Below are positions 1-8,075 of a DNA stretch of 21,477 bases, in pieces (within the stretch, counting starts at the first letter, position 1; each line of letters opens with the position of its first letter). The position numbers and the translations under genes are program-made. The notes under the pieces were generated by a model that ran no database searches, was not told where the DNA came from, and worked only from the letters and a program-made list of their open reading frames with translations. The stretch is from JBEISR01 sp044337705 (GTDB lineage Bacteria > Planctomycetota > Planctomycetia > Pirellulales > Pirellulaceae). The DNA is taken from the NCBI GenBank assembly GCA_044337705.1, contig JBIINB010000079.1:1-21477 (forward strand), read 5' to 3'.

Positions 1-2
1 GT

Positions 3-377
3 GGACTGGGAGGTCGGCTGGGAACCGGAGACCAGTACTGGAGTTGGGTGGAACGGTCGGATGCCGCCGCGGCATTCGTTCATCTTGCGATGGATTCGAC
101 ATGCGAAGGACCATTTAACATTTCCGCAGAAGAACCGGAAACGAATCGAAGATGGACGCAAGCCATCGGAGAGGCATTGCAGCGTCCAGCCGTCTTGCCA
201 GCCCCAGCCTTTGCACTGCGATGGGTTATGGGGGCCGAAATGGCGGAATCGATGCTGCTTTGCAGCACACGGGCCGACGGTTCCAGACTGCGTAGGACAG
301 GTTTTCAGTACGCTTTCAGCGGCTTGGCCGAAACCTTGCGGTACTGCCTGGGAAGTGCGAGGTTCCCCAATCTCTAA
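3..377 (+). CDS. TIGR01777-family NAD(P)-dependent epimerase/oxidoreductase (YfcH-like), C-terminal fragment
   Basis: The gene enters from the left edge, so only about 124 C-terminal residues are present, read in frame from base 3. They contain the segment GDQYWSWVERSDAAAAFVHL, which matches the 'G.G.Q..SWI...D...A..FL' stretch of the SDR-type epimerase fold. The following GPFNISAEEP and the pattern ALQRPAVLPAPAFALRWVMGAEMAE are the hallmark of the DUF1731 tail of this family. The Rossmann NAD-binding part lies outside the window. Family members are often called 'cell division inhibitor SulA-like', but their substrate is unknown. The stop codon is TAA at 375-377. The next gene on this strand starts about 180 bases downstream, so co-transcription is possible but not shown. 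Family assignment is confident; function is not. Confidence 0.85.
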   Translation, partial: GLGGRLGTGDQYWSWVERSDAAAAFVHLAMDSTCEGPFNISAEEPETNRRWTQAIGEALQRPAVLPAPAFALRWVMGAEMAESMLLCSTRADGSRLRRTGFQYAFSGLAETLRYCLGSARFPNL

Positions 378-559
378 ACGATCTTGAGGATCTGCAGATT
401 TCCTCGGGTTGACCAGGAAGTCCCCGGTAGTCCGCAACAGGGAAATGTGCAAAAATTTCAGGGATAGGTAGGCTTCTTCGTTCCAGAAGCGTTCCACCAT
501 TCATGAACTTCCCCGTGCTCGTCGCGGCGATTTCTCCGTCCGTTCGGGAGTCGATTCCT

Positions 560-1891
560 ATGCAGCCGCAACAGTACCTTCATCGCGTCGTCAATCGGAT
601 GGATCCCAGCCGAAACGTTCTGCTGAACATGACCGGCGAAGAAGCAGAAGCGCTAGTCGGTTCGGGGCAGGCCGACGCAGCAGGGAAAATCGAAGGTCAA
701 TTTGCAATCTGCAGCCAACGCGGCCGCCTCGTCTATCTGGCTCGTTCCATCGGGCGTCCGATGCGCTACTTTCTGGCGAAGAAATCGGAAGGGCCTTGCC
801 TGTATGTCGCCGAGTCGATGAAAGAGATTTTCCGCGACCTTCAGGAAGACGGGTTAGCCAATCAGTTTCATCCTTCCTACACACGGATGGTGCCCGCCCA
901 TTATCTGGTCCGACTTGAGCTGATCGGATGCCCTGATCCGAATCCGAAATACGATCGCTTTTTCACTCCAGAGCGAAACATCCATCCGCTGAATATCGAA
1001 GTGATTGGAAAGCTGTACGTCGAACGGCTTCTAAAGACACTGGATCGCTGGCTCGATACAATTCCCAAAGCAGCACCGATTGGGGTCCTCTTTTCTGGAG
1101 GCATCGATAGCGGTGCGGTTCTCCTTGCGCTCCATCACCAACTGCTTGAGCGCGGTGAATCCCCTTCACGGCTCAAGGCATACACCCTGCGTGTCGATGG
1201 CGATGGTCGCGATGCGACTCAAGCCGGCCGGTTCCTGGATCAACTTGGCCTAGGCATGCTATGGGAGCCGATGGATGTATCGAGCGATCAGATTGATTGG
1301 CGTGGAGCGGTGCGGGCTATTGAAGACTACAAGCCGCTGGATGTGCAGAGCGCCGCGATGGGCTTCGCTCTGTGCGCCGCCATCCGCAGCCGATACCCCG
1401 ACTGGAAGTACCTGATCGATGGTGATGGCGGGGACGAAAACATGAAAGACTATCCCATCGAAGAGAATCCGGAGCTGACCATCCGCAGCGTCGTCAACAA
1501 TCTGATGCTGTATCAGGAAGGATGGGGTGTGCACGCAATCAAGCATTCTCTGGTTTATAGCGGCGGGCAGAGCCGAGGCCATGTTAGGTCCTGGGTTCCG
1601 GAGGTTGCGCACGGATTTTGCGGTTTCAGTCCCTTCGCGATGCCCACAATGATTGAAGTAGCTGAGGGAATCCCCTTCGCCGATCTGGCTCAGGGAGATG
1701 TCCGCAAGCTTTATCAGATCAAGGGCCAAGTTATCGGATCGGGGATCGAGCAGGTTCTAGGAGTCCGCATGCCAATCTTCGAGAAATGCCGATTTCAACA
1801 TGGAGCGGTTGGCGAACAAACCACTCGCCAGTTGTTTCCCCTAGATGAAATGGAGTATCGCAAAGAGTTTCTCGACTCATGGAAGAAATGA
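560..1891 (+). CDS. Asparagine-synthetase-like PP-loop ATPase with truncated glutaminase domain
   Basis: This 443-residue protein resembles the synthetase half of class B asparagine synthetases. The ATP pyrophosphatase P-loop SGGIDS lies at about residues 179-184, a second conserved loop DGDGGDE at about 287-293, and a C-terminal VRMPIFEK segment aligns with the usual 'RVPFLD' region. Ahead of it, GQFAICSQRGRLVYLARSIG and YVAESMKEI match only the last part of a class II glutaminase domain. The first half, with the nucleophilic Cys2 and the HRGPD and NGEIYN motifs, is absent, so glutamine hydrolysis looks impossible. Such proteins may use free ammonia, or may activate a carboxylate for another nucleophile as beta-lactam synthetases do. 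I prefer the ATG at 560 because GGGAG (546-550) sits nine bases upstream; an in-frame ATG at 503 lacks a good ribosome site. The gene overlaps the radical SAM gene, implying translational coupling. The substrate is unknown. Confidence 0.85.
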   Translation: MQPQQYLHRVVNRMDPSRNVLLNMTGEEAEALVGSGQADAAGKIEGQFAICSQRGRLVYLARSIGRPMRYFLAKKSEGPCLYVAESMKEIFRDLQEDGLANQFHPSYTRMVPAHYLVRLELIGCPDPNPKYDRFFTPERNIHPLNIEVIGKLYVERLLKTLDRWLDTIPKAAPIGVLFSGGIDSGAVLLALHHQLLERGESPSRLKAYTLRVDGDGRDATQAGRFLDQLGLGMLWEPMDVSSDQIDWRGAVRAIEDYKPLDVQSAAMGFALCAAIRSRYPDWKYLIDGDGGDENMKDYPIEENPELTIRSVVNNLMLYQEGWGVHAIKHSLVYSGGQSRGHVRSWVPEVAHGFCGFSPFAMPTMIEVAEGIPFADLAQGDVRKLYQIKGQVIGSGIEQVLGVRMPIFEKCRFQHGAVGEQTTRQLFPLDEMEYRKEFLDSWKK

Positions 1892-2871
1892 CACTGTCCT
1901 ACGGCGGAGAAAAAAATCGACTCCTTCGTCGCTCGCTCCGTTCTGACCGATTGCGCCTGAATCCCATGCGTCATCAGGGAACTAAGATCGATCTGGAATT
2001 AGGACCCGACCGATGCACAAAACGTGCTGCGACTCTCTTTCTCACCGGCATGGAGTGCCCCTTCCATTGCTCGATGTGCGACCTCTGGCAATTCACCCTT
2101 GCTGATCCGACACCTGTAGGGGCGATAGCCCACCAGATCGAAGAGGGGATCCAAGATTTGAGCGAGCCGTGCGAATGGGTGAAACTCTACAACGCCAGCA
2201 ACTTTTTCGATCCCCGAGCCGTGCCGGAAGAGGACTACGGCAGAATCTCCCGAGCTTTGGTGTCATTTGAAAGAGTCATCGTAGAAAATCACCCTCGCTT
2301 GATCGGCTCCAGGGTGCTGCGGTTTCAGGATCAATTGCAAGCTCAACTAGAAATCGCGATGGGATTGGAGACGATTCATCCTGCATCGATGGATTGGCTG
2401 GACAAGCAAATGTCGCTGGATGACTTTGGTGCAGCGATGGAATTCTGCGGCAAGCACGGGATTGACCGCCGGGTTTTCCTGATTCTGCAACCACCGGGGA
2501 CCCCTCCCGACGAAGCGGTCGATTCGGGATTGCAAGCGGCAAAATTAGCCGCGAGCCTGGGAGCTCGTCACATCAGCATGATCCCGTTGCGTCCTGGCAA
2601 TGGAGTGGTCGATCGCTTGCTGCAAGAACGATCGATTCAGTTGCCTGAGGCCGCCAAGTTAGAGCAGTGGCTGTTCACCGCTCAGAAGCTGCTTCCGGAC
2701 ACGGTGGTTACGGTAGATCTCTGGGACTGGGAGAAGATGGACGGGCATTGCCCGGAATGCCTCGAGTTGCGTCGTGAGAGATTATCCCGAAGGAATATCG
2801 CTGTATCTTCCCCCGATAACCGCATCCTCCGACCGCCCGGATGCAACTGCTGCGTTACTCCCGAGGAATGA
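1879..2871 (+). CDS. Elp3/RaSEA-like (TIGR01210-type) radical SAM protein
   Basis: The protein has 330 residues from the ATG at 1879. An in-frame ATG at 1888 overlaps the upstream stop as ATGA and may be the real start. A canonical radical SAM cluster CPFHCSMC (Cys60, Cys64, Cys67) binds the 4Fe-4S centre that cleaves S-adenosylmethionine. The pattern KLYNASNFFDPRA, VIVENHP, AMGLETIHP and MIPLRPGNG resembles the Elp3-like radical SAM group that includes archaeosine-associated RaSEA (TIGR01210); that placement is from memory of the family. The C-terminal region has further cysteines: CPEC at 291-294 and CNCC at 322-325. These could bind a second metal or zinc. The gene is coupled to the PP-loop ATPase upstream, so both probably act on one pathway. 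Radical SAM assignment is very secure; subfamily is probable; substrate unknown. Confidence 0.88.
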   Translation: MEEMTLSYGGEKNRLLRRSLRSDRLRLNPMRHQGTKIDLELGPDRCTKRAATLFLTGMECPFHCSMCDLWQFTLADPTPVGAIAHQIEEGIQDLSEPCEWVKLYNASNFFDPRAVPEEDYGRISRALVSFERVIVENHPRLIGSRVLRFQDQLQAQLEIAMGLETIHPASMDWLDKQMSLDDFGAAMEFCGKHGIDRRVFLILQPPGTPPDEAVDSGLQAAKLAASLGARHISMIPLRPGNGVVDRLLQERSIQLPEAAKLEQWLFTAQKLLPDTVVTVDLWDWEKMDGHCPECLELRRERLSRRNIAVSSPDNRILRPPGCNCCVTPEE

Positions 2872-2979
2872 AAGACCCGTCCAGACTCGACGATATGTCC
2901 TACCGAGCGTCATGTAGATGGGCAACCGATTGGTCGATTATTCGATTTTCATGACGTGATTTCGGTCGCCACAAAAATC

Positions 2980-3828
2980 TCAGCTCTGGAAGTAGAGGAT
3001 TTTCGGATACCGCTCGCTTGGCGTTCCCGTTTTCCTCGCGAGGATGAACGTGTGAGGACGTCGGTATTTGGGAAGCCAAAATCTTGGATGGCGAAGCGTT
3101 GCGATCGAGTAGAGCAATGTTGAGGGGATCACTAGTGCGTAATCGAGAAGACCAAGCTGTTCGTACTTCGTGAAAGTGTAAGTCTCTATCCGCTCCGTAC
3201 TGAACCCGCAGATTCTCATCAGTTCATTGAGTTCCCAGCAAGTGTACTCGCGTGTGTGCTGAATCATGTAGCCAGGAAACTGTTCCCCGTGGAAGTAGGT
3301 CGAGCACTCCAAAGGATGCACGCCCTGCATTGCGCGGCGAATGGAATGATACGAGATAAGATTGGGAGTCGTGACGAGCATCCAGCCTCCCGGCTTGAGG
3401 ACGCGGTGCGCCTCCTGCAGCATCAACGCCGGATCTCGAAAGAGATGTTCGATCACCTCACAGCAGAGAACTCCATCAAAAGTATTGCTTTCGAGGGGAA
3501 AAACCCCTTTCTCAATATCGAAAAGCTCTCTTTTGAACTGAACCTCCCTGCCTCCCCGGTGGGTATACGTCTGCGTCAAATTGGCTGCATCTTCCGGTCC
3601 AGCAATTGGATTGGGCGAATTCTGCGGGACCACTTCGTAGGACGTCAGTTCCGCCACCGCCAATGAAAAATGGCCGTCGCAGCCCAATTCCAGCACGCGC
3701 CCAGAACCCTTGGGAAGCATATTAATGGACGCAGCGATTCGATTCGCACCGTGCTTGAAGTAGTCAGATGGTTGCGGTGAAAATTCATCGAGTTTCCGAA
3801 TCAGTTCTTCACCGTCTTTGACGTACAT
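2980..3828 (-). CDS. Class I SAM-dependent methyltransferase (Methyltransf_11/23 type)
   Basis: The 282-residue protein shows SAM-binding motif I as VLELGCDGHFSLAVAEL and the post-motif region FDGVLCCEVIEHLFRDP followed by HRVLKPGGWMLVTTPN, all standard for Rossmann-fold methyltransferases of the UbiE/Methyltransf_11 type. No signal peptide is visible; a hydrophobic stretch LLDYALVIPSTLLYSIATL lies near residues 226-245 and may be a substrate or membrane contact. The start has a strong ribosome site, AGGTGAGG, just upstream on the - strand. The gene converges on the radical SAM gene with 108 bases between their ends, so it is a separate transcription unit. The substrate cannot be read from sequence; small molecules, lipids or glycans are all possible. 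Confidence 0.85.
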   Translation of the reverse strand: MYVKDGEELIRKLDEFSPQPSDYFKHGANRIAASINMLPKGSGRVLELGCDGHFSLAVAELTSYEVVPQNSPNPIAGPEDAANLTQTYTHRGGREVQFKRELFDIEKGVFPLESNTFDGVLCCEVIEHLFRDPALMLQEAHRVLKPGGWMLVTTPNLISYHSIRRAMQGVHPLECSTYFHGEQFPGYMIQHTREYTCWELNELMRICGFSTERIETYTFTKYEQLGLLDYALVIPSTLLYSIATLRHPRFWLPKYRRPHTFILARKTGTPSERYPKILYFQS

Positions 3829-4216
3829 CCCTACCTCACCTGATCGCTGAAAAAGTCGCTTGCCGGAACAAATGAACGACTACCCAAAGAATGGAAGTAA
3901 TCAGTTTTCAGCCGGGATCCGACGAGCCGCAAGTTGATTTCGCATCGAGGACTGGAGTATAACACGCGGCTTCAGAGTGTCAATTTTCATGGCAGGTCGG
4001 CTCCCACTACGCAGTGCCATCGTAGGGTGCCTGATCGAAGATGCATCGAGGCGAGAGGACTTCATCAGGCTCGCTGCTGGGACAGGGCAAACTCCTTCAT
4101 CGCAAACACCGGCGGGCTGGCGATTCAGGAAGAAGCCTGACGGTCGTATCGAATCGGAGTAGCGGCTTGAATGAAATGCTGGGTTCATTTTGTCACCAAG
4201 AAGCGGGAGCGAGGAA
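3829..4216. other. Intergenic region between divergent methyltransferase and FG-GAP genes
   Basis: These 388 bases separate two divergent genes and must hold both promoters, but I find no convincing -35/-10 pair on either strand. One short open frame at 3977-4162 (61 codons, + strand) has no ribosome site and no recognisable motif, so I do not call it. The ribosome site GGGAG at 4205-4209 belongs to the downstream gene. Confidence 0.5.
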
Positions 4217-5479
4217 ATGGGAAAACAAGCGAAAGAAAATAGCCGAGTGGAACGATATCGATGGCTTGTCGAGAGACGAAGACTCCCCCTCGGTTTGGCG
4301 ATGCTTGCCATTGGTGGCCAACTCCCGTTCGCCGCAGGGCAGCAGTCAGAATCGTGGACGGTTCACGCGATCAACGACCAAGTCGATTTCGAGGCATGTG
4401 GCGTAGCGGACTTCAACGGAGATGGAAAGCTGGACGTCTTCTCTGGGGATTCATGGTATGCAGCGCCCGACTGGAAAAGGCACAAGGTTCGGTCACTGCC
4501 TGCTTGCCCGAATCCCCATTACCAGGAAGACTTCTGCGATGCACCGATGGACGTCAATGGCGATGGACATGTCGACATCGTTACTTGCAGCTATTTCGGT
4601 AAGCGATTCGGATGGGTGGAGAATCCTGGGGTCGATCCAACAAAGCCGTGGAAGGAGCATCAGATTGACCTTCCCGGCAACATGGAAACTGCGGTTCTGC
4701 TGGATATCAACGGAGACGGCCAAGCCGATTTCCTCCCGAATACCGGAAATGTGGTGGTATGGTACGAGTTGACGCGTCGAAGCTCCGATCCCATCTGGAC
4801 AAAGCACGAATTGGGAACCGAAGGTGCGGGGCACGGAGTTGGCGCTGGTGACATCAATCGAGATGGCAAGATCGACCTCATCACACCTTCAGGATGGTGG
4901 GAAGCGCCGGCATCGGTCGACCAGAAATGGGCTTTCCACAAAGAATTTGATCTAGGAGCTACTGGAATCCTGATCCATGGTCGCGATGTCGATGGCGACC
5001 AGAAGACCGATATCGTATGGGGAATGGGGCACGGCTTTGGGCTTTATTGGATGCGTCAACAGCAAGACGCCCAAGGAAAGCGTACTTGGCAGAAGGAGGA
5101 GATCGACGGCACCTACTCACAGGTCCATACGCTTCACTATGCCGATCTGGACGGAGACGGTGTCGAAGAACTGATCACAGGAAAGCGCGTCTACGCACAT
5201 GAAGTCGAACCGGGGGATGTGCAGGCACCGGTGGTTTATGCCTACCAGTTTGTGACTGGAGACAGCAAGTGGAAGCGGACCACCTTGTTTCGAGGGCAGC
5301 CTGCAGGCAACGCACCTGCGAATCCTCAGGAGCGATGGGCGCTTAAAGATTTTTCCAGGGGAAGTGTCGGGACCGGGCTGCAAGTTGCGGCAGTCGATCT
5401 CGATGGTGATGGCGATACCGATCTGGTGTGCCCTGGCAAATCGGGGCTTTATTATTTGGAAAACCCAAAAGTTCCATAA
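4217..5479 (+). CDS. Secreted FG-GAP/VCBS-repeat beta-propeller protein
   Basis: The 420-residue protein starts with a basic segment and a hydrophobic stretch (about residues 22-41, LPLGLAMLAIGGQLPFAAG), a typical export signal. The mature part holds seven regularly spaced acidic loops: DFNGDGKLD, DVNGDGHVD, DINGDGQAD, DINRDGKID, DVDGDQKTD, DLDGDGVEE and DLDGDGDTD. These are calcium-binding loops of FG-GAP/VCBS repeats, and the count fits one seven-bladed propeller. Such proteins act outside the cytoplasm, often in binding rather than catalysis. The ATG at 4217 is preferred because GGGAG lies seven bases upstream; an in-frame ATG nine codons earlier (4190) has no such site. A secreted hydrolase follows 92 bases downstream, so the two may be co-expressed. 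Ligand and role are unknown. Confidence 0.85.
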   Translation: MGKQAKENSRVERYRWLVERRRLPLGLAMLAIGGQLPFAAGQQSESWTVHAINDQVDFEACGVADFNGDGKLDVFSGDSWYAAPDWKRHKVRSLPACPNPHYQEDFCDAPMDVNGDGHVDIVTCSYFGKRFGWVENPGVDPTKPWKEHQIDLPGNMETAVLLDINGDGQADFLPNTGNVVVWYELTRRSSDPIWTKHELGTEGAGHGVGAGDINRDGKIDLITPSGWWEAPASVDQKWAFHKEFDLGATGILIHGRDVDGDQKTDIVWGMGHGFGLYWMRQQQDAQGKRTWQKEEIDGTYSQVHTLHYADLDGDGVEELITGKRVYAHEVEPGDVQAPVVYAYQFVTGDSKWKRTTLFRGQPAGNAPANPQERWALKDFSRGSVGTGLQVAAVDLDGDGDTDLVCPGKSGLYYLENPKVP

Positions 5480-5571
5480 CGATCAAATCGCAGCAAGTCG
5501 CGGTGCATGCACGGCGAGTTGTGTTGTCGTGTTGGAGTGGATGGATCCCATCGCTGGAGTGTCTGATCGTG

Positions 5572-6960
5572 ATGAATTGGCGAATCCTCGGTTGGCTCAC
5601 CTTGCTCATGACGGCATGTGTCCTCCCTGGCAAGGTCTATCCCCAGGCGGCTCGTTATGCCGATGCGCCTCAGGCAACGCCTCCCTACTACCGTGTTCGA
5701 TACGAAGCTACTCCAGCCGGACAAGGATTGGAGTTTGGTGTTCAGTACACTCTCTGGGTACCGCCTGAGGTCCAGACGCTACGCGGAGTCCTGGTGCATC
5801 AACATGGATGCGGCGAAGGTTCCTGCCGATCAGGACTGACAGGGGCCTACGACCTCCACTGGCAGGCGCTGGCGCGGAAGCACCATCTGGCGTTGATGTC
5901 GCCCGTCTATGAGCAGCCGGAGGGGGCGGATTGCCAAAAGTGGTGCGACCCCAGAAACGGTTCCGATGAAACGTTCCGGCGCTCTCTAAAAGACCTGGCA
6001 GACCTGACTTCCCACCCGGAACTAGAAGATGTTCCGTGGGTTCTGTGGGGGCATAGCGGCGGCGGGCACTGGGCCGGTGGCATGCTGATGCTGCATCCTA
6101 AGCGGATTGTCGCCGCGTGGCTCAGGTCGGGGGTTCCCTTGCTTGCAGACGATCGATCAAAACCGATGATACGTCCCCATGTCTGGCCGCAGGAAGCAAT
6201 TGAAGTACCCATCGTCTGCAATCTGGGGACACGTGAAGGAGTGACGGTTCAGGAAGAGCGATTCGCGGCGGTCTGGCCTGCGAATGAACTTTTCTTTCGC
6301 ACGACGCGAGCGAAGGGAGCCCTGGTAGCGATCGCGGTGGACCCATTGTCCAGCCACGATTGCGGGAATCAGAGGTACTTAGCCATCGCTTGGCTGGATG
6401 CATGCCTGCAAGCCCGCTTGCCAGACAATCCTGAACAACCTCTCCTATCGATGCCGCGGGACGCAGCATGGCTTGCCAATATACCCGATGGGCAAACGGT
6501 ACCTCTGGATGCTATGCCGCAAGATCAATTCCCGGGCAATCCGCTGGAGGCATCTTGGATTCCTAATGAGTCGATCGCCAAAGCCTGGGCCGAGTATCAG
6601 AAAGACGGCGGTGTGGGCGACAGGACGCCGCCTCCGGCTCCGCACAAAGTCACAGTGACTCCGGAAGGACTGCTGAGCTGGGATTGCGACGCGGACTTGG
6701 AAAGCGGCCTTTCCCACATGATCCTCCTACGTCAAGGGAAACCAATCGCGGAAGTGAGGGCGGCCGGCAACCATCCGTTTGGACGACAGGTTCTTCAGGG
6801 ACTGCAGTACAGCGACACCCCCGCGTTGCCGCTGACACCGATGACCTACGCGATCCCAGATTTTTCGGCTGGCACCGAAGAGCAATATCAAATCATCGCG
6901 GTCAACACGGCAGGTCTTCAATCGGCTGCCACGACCGCCTTACCGAGAGCTTCTCAATGA
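5572..6960 (+). CDS. Secreted alpha/beta-hydrolase with C-terminal beta-rich extension
   Basis: The 462-residue protein begins with a signal peptide (NWRILGWLTLLMTACVLPG, then a KVYPQAA cleavage region). An alpha/beta-hydrolase core follows: a possible oxyanion strand VLVHQHGCGEGSC at about 73-85, the nucleophile elbow GHSGGG with Ser162, and a candidate catalytic histidine in SSHDCG at about residue 262. Several cysteines, including CQKWC, could form disulfides outside the cytoplasm. After residue 350 a proline-rich linker leads to a roughly 100-residue beta-rich tail (VTVTPEGLLSWDCDAD...EQYQIIAVNTAGL) that looks like a fibronectin type III-type fold. The start at 5572 has GGAG about twelve bases upstream; an open frame continues upstream to 5428 but would overlap the preceding gene and lose the signal peptide. 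It is probably an esterase or peptidase; the substrate is unknown. Confidence 0.8.
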   Translation: MNWRILGWLTLLMTACVLPGKVYPQAARYADAPQATPPYYRVRYEATPAGQGLEFGVQYTLWVPPEVQTLRGVLVHQHGCGEGSCRSGLTGAYDLHWQALARKHHLALMSPVYEQPEGADCQKWCDPRNGSDETFRRSLKDLADLTSHPELEDVPWVLWGHSGGGHWAGGMLMLHPKRIVAAWLRSGVPLLADDRSKPMIRPHVWPQEAIEVPIVCNLGTREGVTVQEERFAAVWPANELFFRTTRAKGALVAIAVDPLSSHDCGNQRYLAIAWLDACLQARLPDNPEQPLLSMPRDAAWLANIPDGQTVPLDAMPQDQFPGNPLEASWIPNESIAKAWAEYQKDGGVGDRTPPPAPHKVTVTPEGLLSWDCDADLESGLSHMILLRQGKPIAEVRAAGNHPFGRQVLQGLQYSDTPALPLTPMTYAIPDFSAGTEEQYQIIAVNTAGLQSAATTALPRASQ

Positions 6961-7038
6961 TGCCAGGAAGCTCGCCGCGACGCGCGAACGCTATGGCTGA
7001 TATTCCTTTCCCTCGCATATACCGCTGAAGGCGGTCGA

Positions 7039-8004
7039 GTGATCATGATTGAAAGAAAACAACTGGGCCAATCCGATCTGATGCTGTCGCCACTTGGCAT
7101 TGGAGCTTGGGCTATCGGTGGGGCTGGCTGGGCTTTCTCGTGGAGCCATCAGGATGATCGAGACAGCATTCGCGCGATTCACGAAGCGCTTGATTCAGGT
7201 ATGAACTGGATCGATACGGCCGCTGTCTATGGACTAGGTCATAGCGAACAAGTGGTGGCACAGGCATTGGCCTCCTACGGCGGACCGCGACCTTACGTTT
7301 TCACCAAGTGCGAGCGTAGCTGGGATGCGGATCGGCAGATTGTAAAGTCATTGAAGAGCGAGTCGATTCGGAGGGAATGCGAGGATTCGCTTCGACGCCT
7401 CCAAGTCGACACGATCGATCTTTATCAGATCCATTGGCCGGAACCTGACGAGGATATCGAAGAAGGCTGGCAGACACTCCTGGAGTTACAGCAGGCCGGA
7501 AAGGTTCGCTGGATTGGTGTCTCGAACTTCCATGATCAACAGATGGCACGCATCTCGCCGATAGCTCCAATTACCTCTCTTCAACCCCCTTACTCGCTGA
7601 TCCGCCGCGAGATCGAATCTGAAACTCTTTCGTACGTCCAGTCTCATGGCATAGGCGTCCTGGCGTATTCTCCCATGGGATCTGGATTGCTGACGGGCGC
7701 GATGAGCCGCGAACGGATCGCTCTTTTACCTCAGGACGACTGGCGTCGTCGAAGCGTGCATTTCCAGGAACCTAGGCTGACCCGCAACCTCGCCATTGCA
7801 CAAAAAGTAGTCGAGGAAGCCGAGCAACTGGGCCGCACAGCAGCGGAAGTGGCGCTGGGATGGGTACTCGCCCATCCGGCAGTCACTGCAGCCATTGTGG
7901 GACTGCGGTCAGCAGATCAGGTTGCCGGAGTCCGAGGAGCGCTGGAGTGGAAGATTCCGGCTGATGTGCGTCTTCGATTGGATCAAGTCAGCCAGATGGA
8001 CTGA
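7039..8004 (+). CDS. Aldo/keto reductase
   Basis: The 321-residue protein is a full-length aldo/keto reductase with a TIM-barrel fold using NAD(P)H. The catalytic tetrad is visible: Asp59 in NWIDTAAVYG, Tyr64, Lys90 in YVFTKC and His132 in YQIHWP. Further family marks are LGIGAWAIGG near the start, KVRWIGVSNF around 166 and the cofactor-binding AIVGLRSADQV near the C-terminus. I chose the GTG at 7039, which has GAAGG eight bases upstream; the ATG at 7045 is a close alternative. No signal peptide is present, so the enzyme is cytoplasmic, unlike its two exported upstream neighbours 78 bases or more away. The substrate cannot be assigned; sugars and small aldehydes are usual for the family. Confidence 0.93.
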   Translation: MIMIERKQLGQSDLMLSPLGIGAWAIGGAGWAFSWSHQDDRDSIRAIHEALDSGMNWIDTAAVYGLGHSEQVVAQALASYGGPRPYVFTKCERSWDADRQIVKSLKSESIRRECEDSLRRLQVDTIDLYQIHWPEPDEDIEEGWQTLLELQQAGKVRWIGVSNFHDQQMARISPIAPITSLQPPYSLIRREIESETLSYVQSHGIGVLAYSPMGSGLLTGAMSRERIALLPQDDWRRRSVHFQEPRLTRNLAIAQKVVEEAEQLGRTAAEVALGWVLAHPAVTAAIVGLRSADQVAGVRGALEWKIPADVRLRLDQVSQMD

Positions 8005-8075
8005 TGGAATAGGAAACTTCCGCAGTTGCTCGGTTGAGGAATCGGCCGTGGAATGGCCTTAAGGAATCACCATCG

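Noticed and set aside
3901..4311. 136-codon frame on the - strand in the methyltransferase/FG-GAP gap
   Set aside because: It overlaps the start and signal peptide of the FG-GAP gene, has no ribosome site and no recognisable motif.
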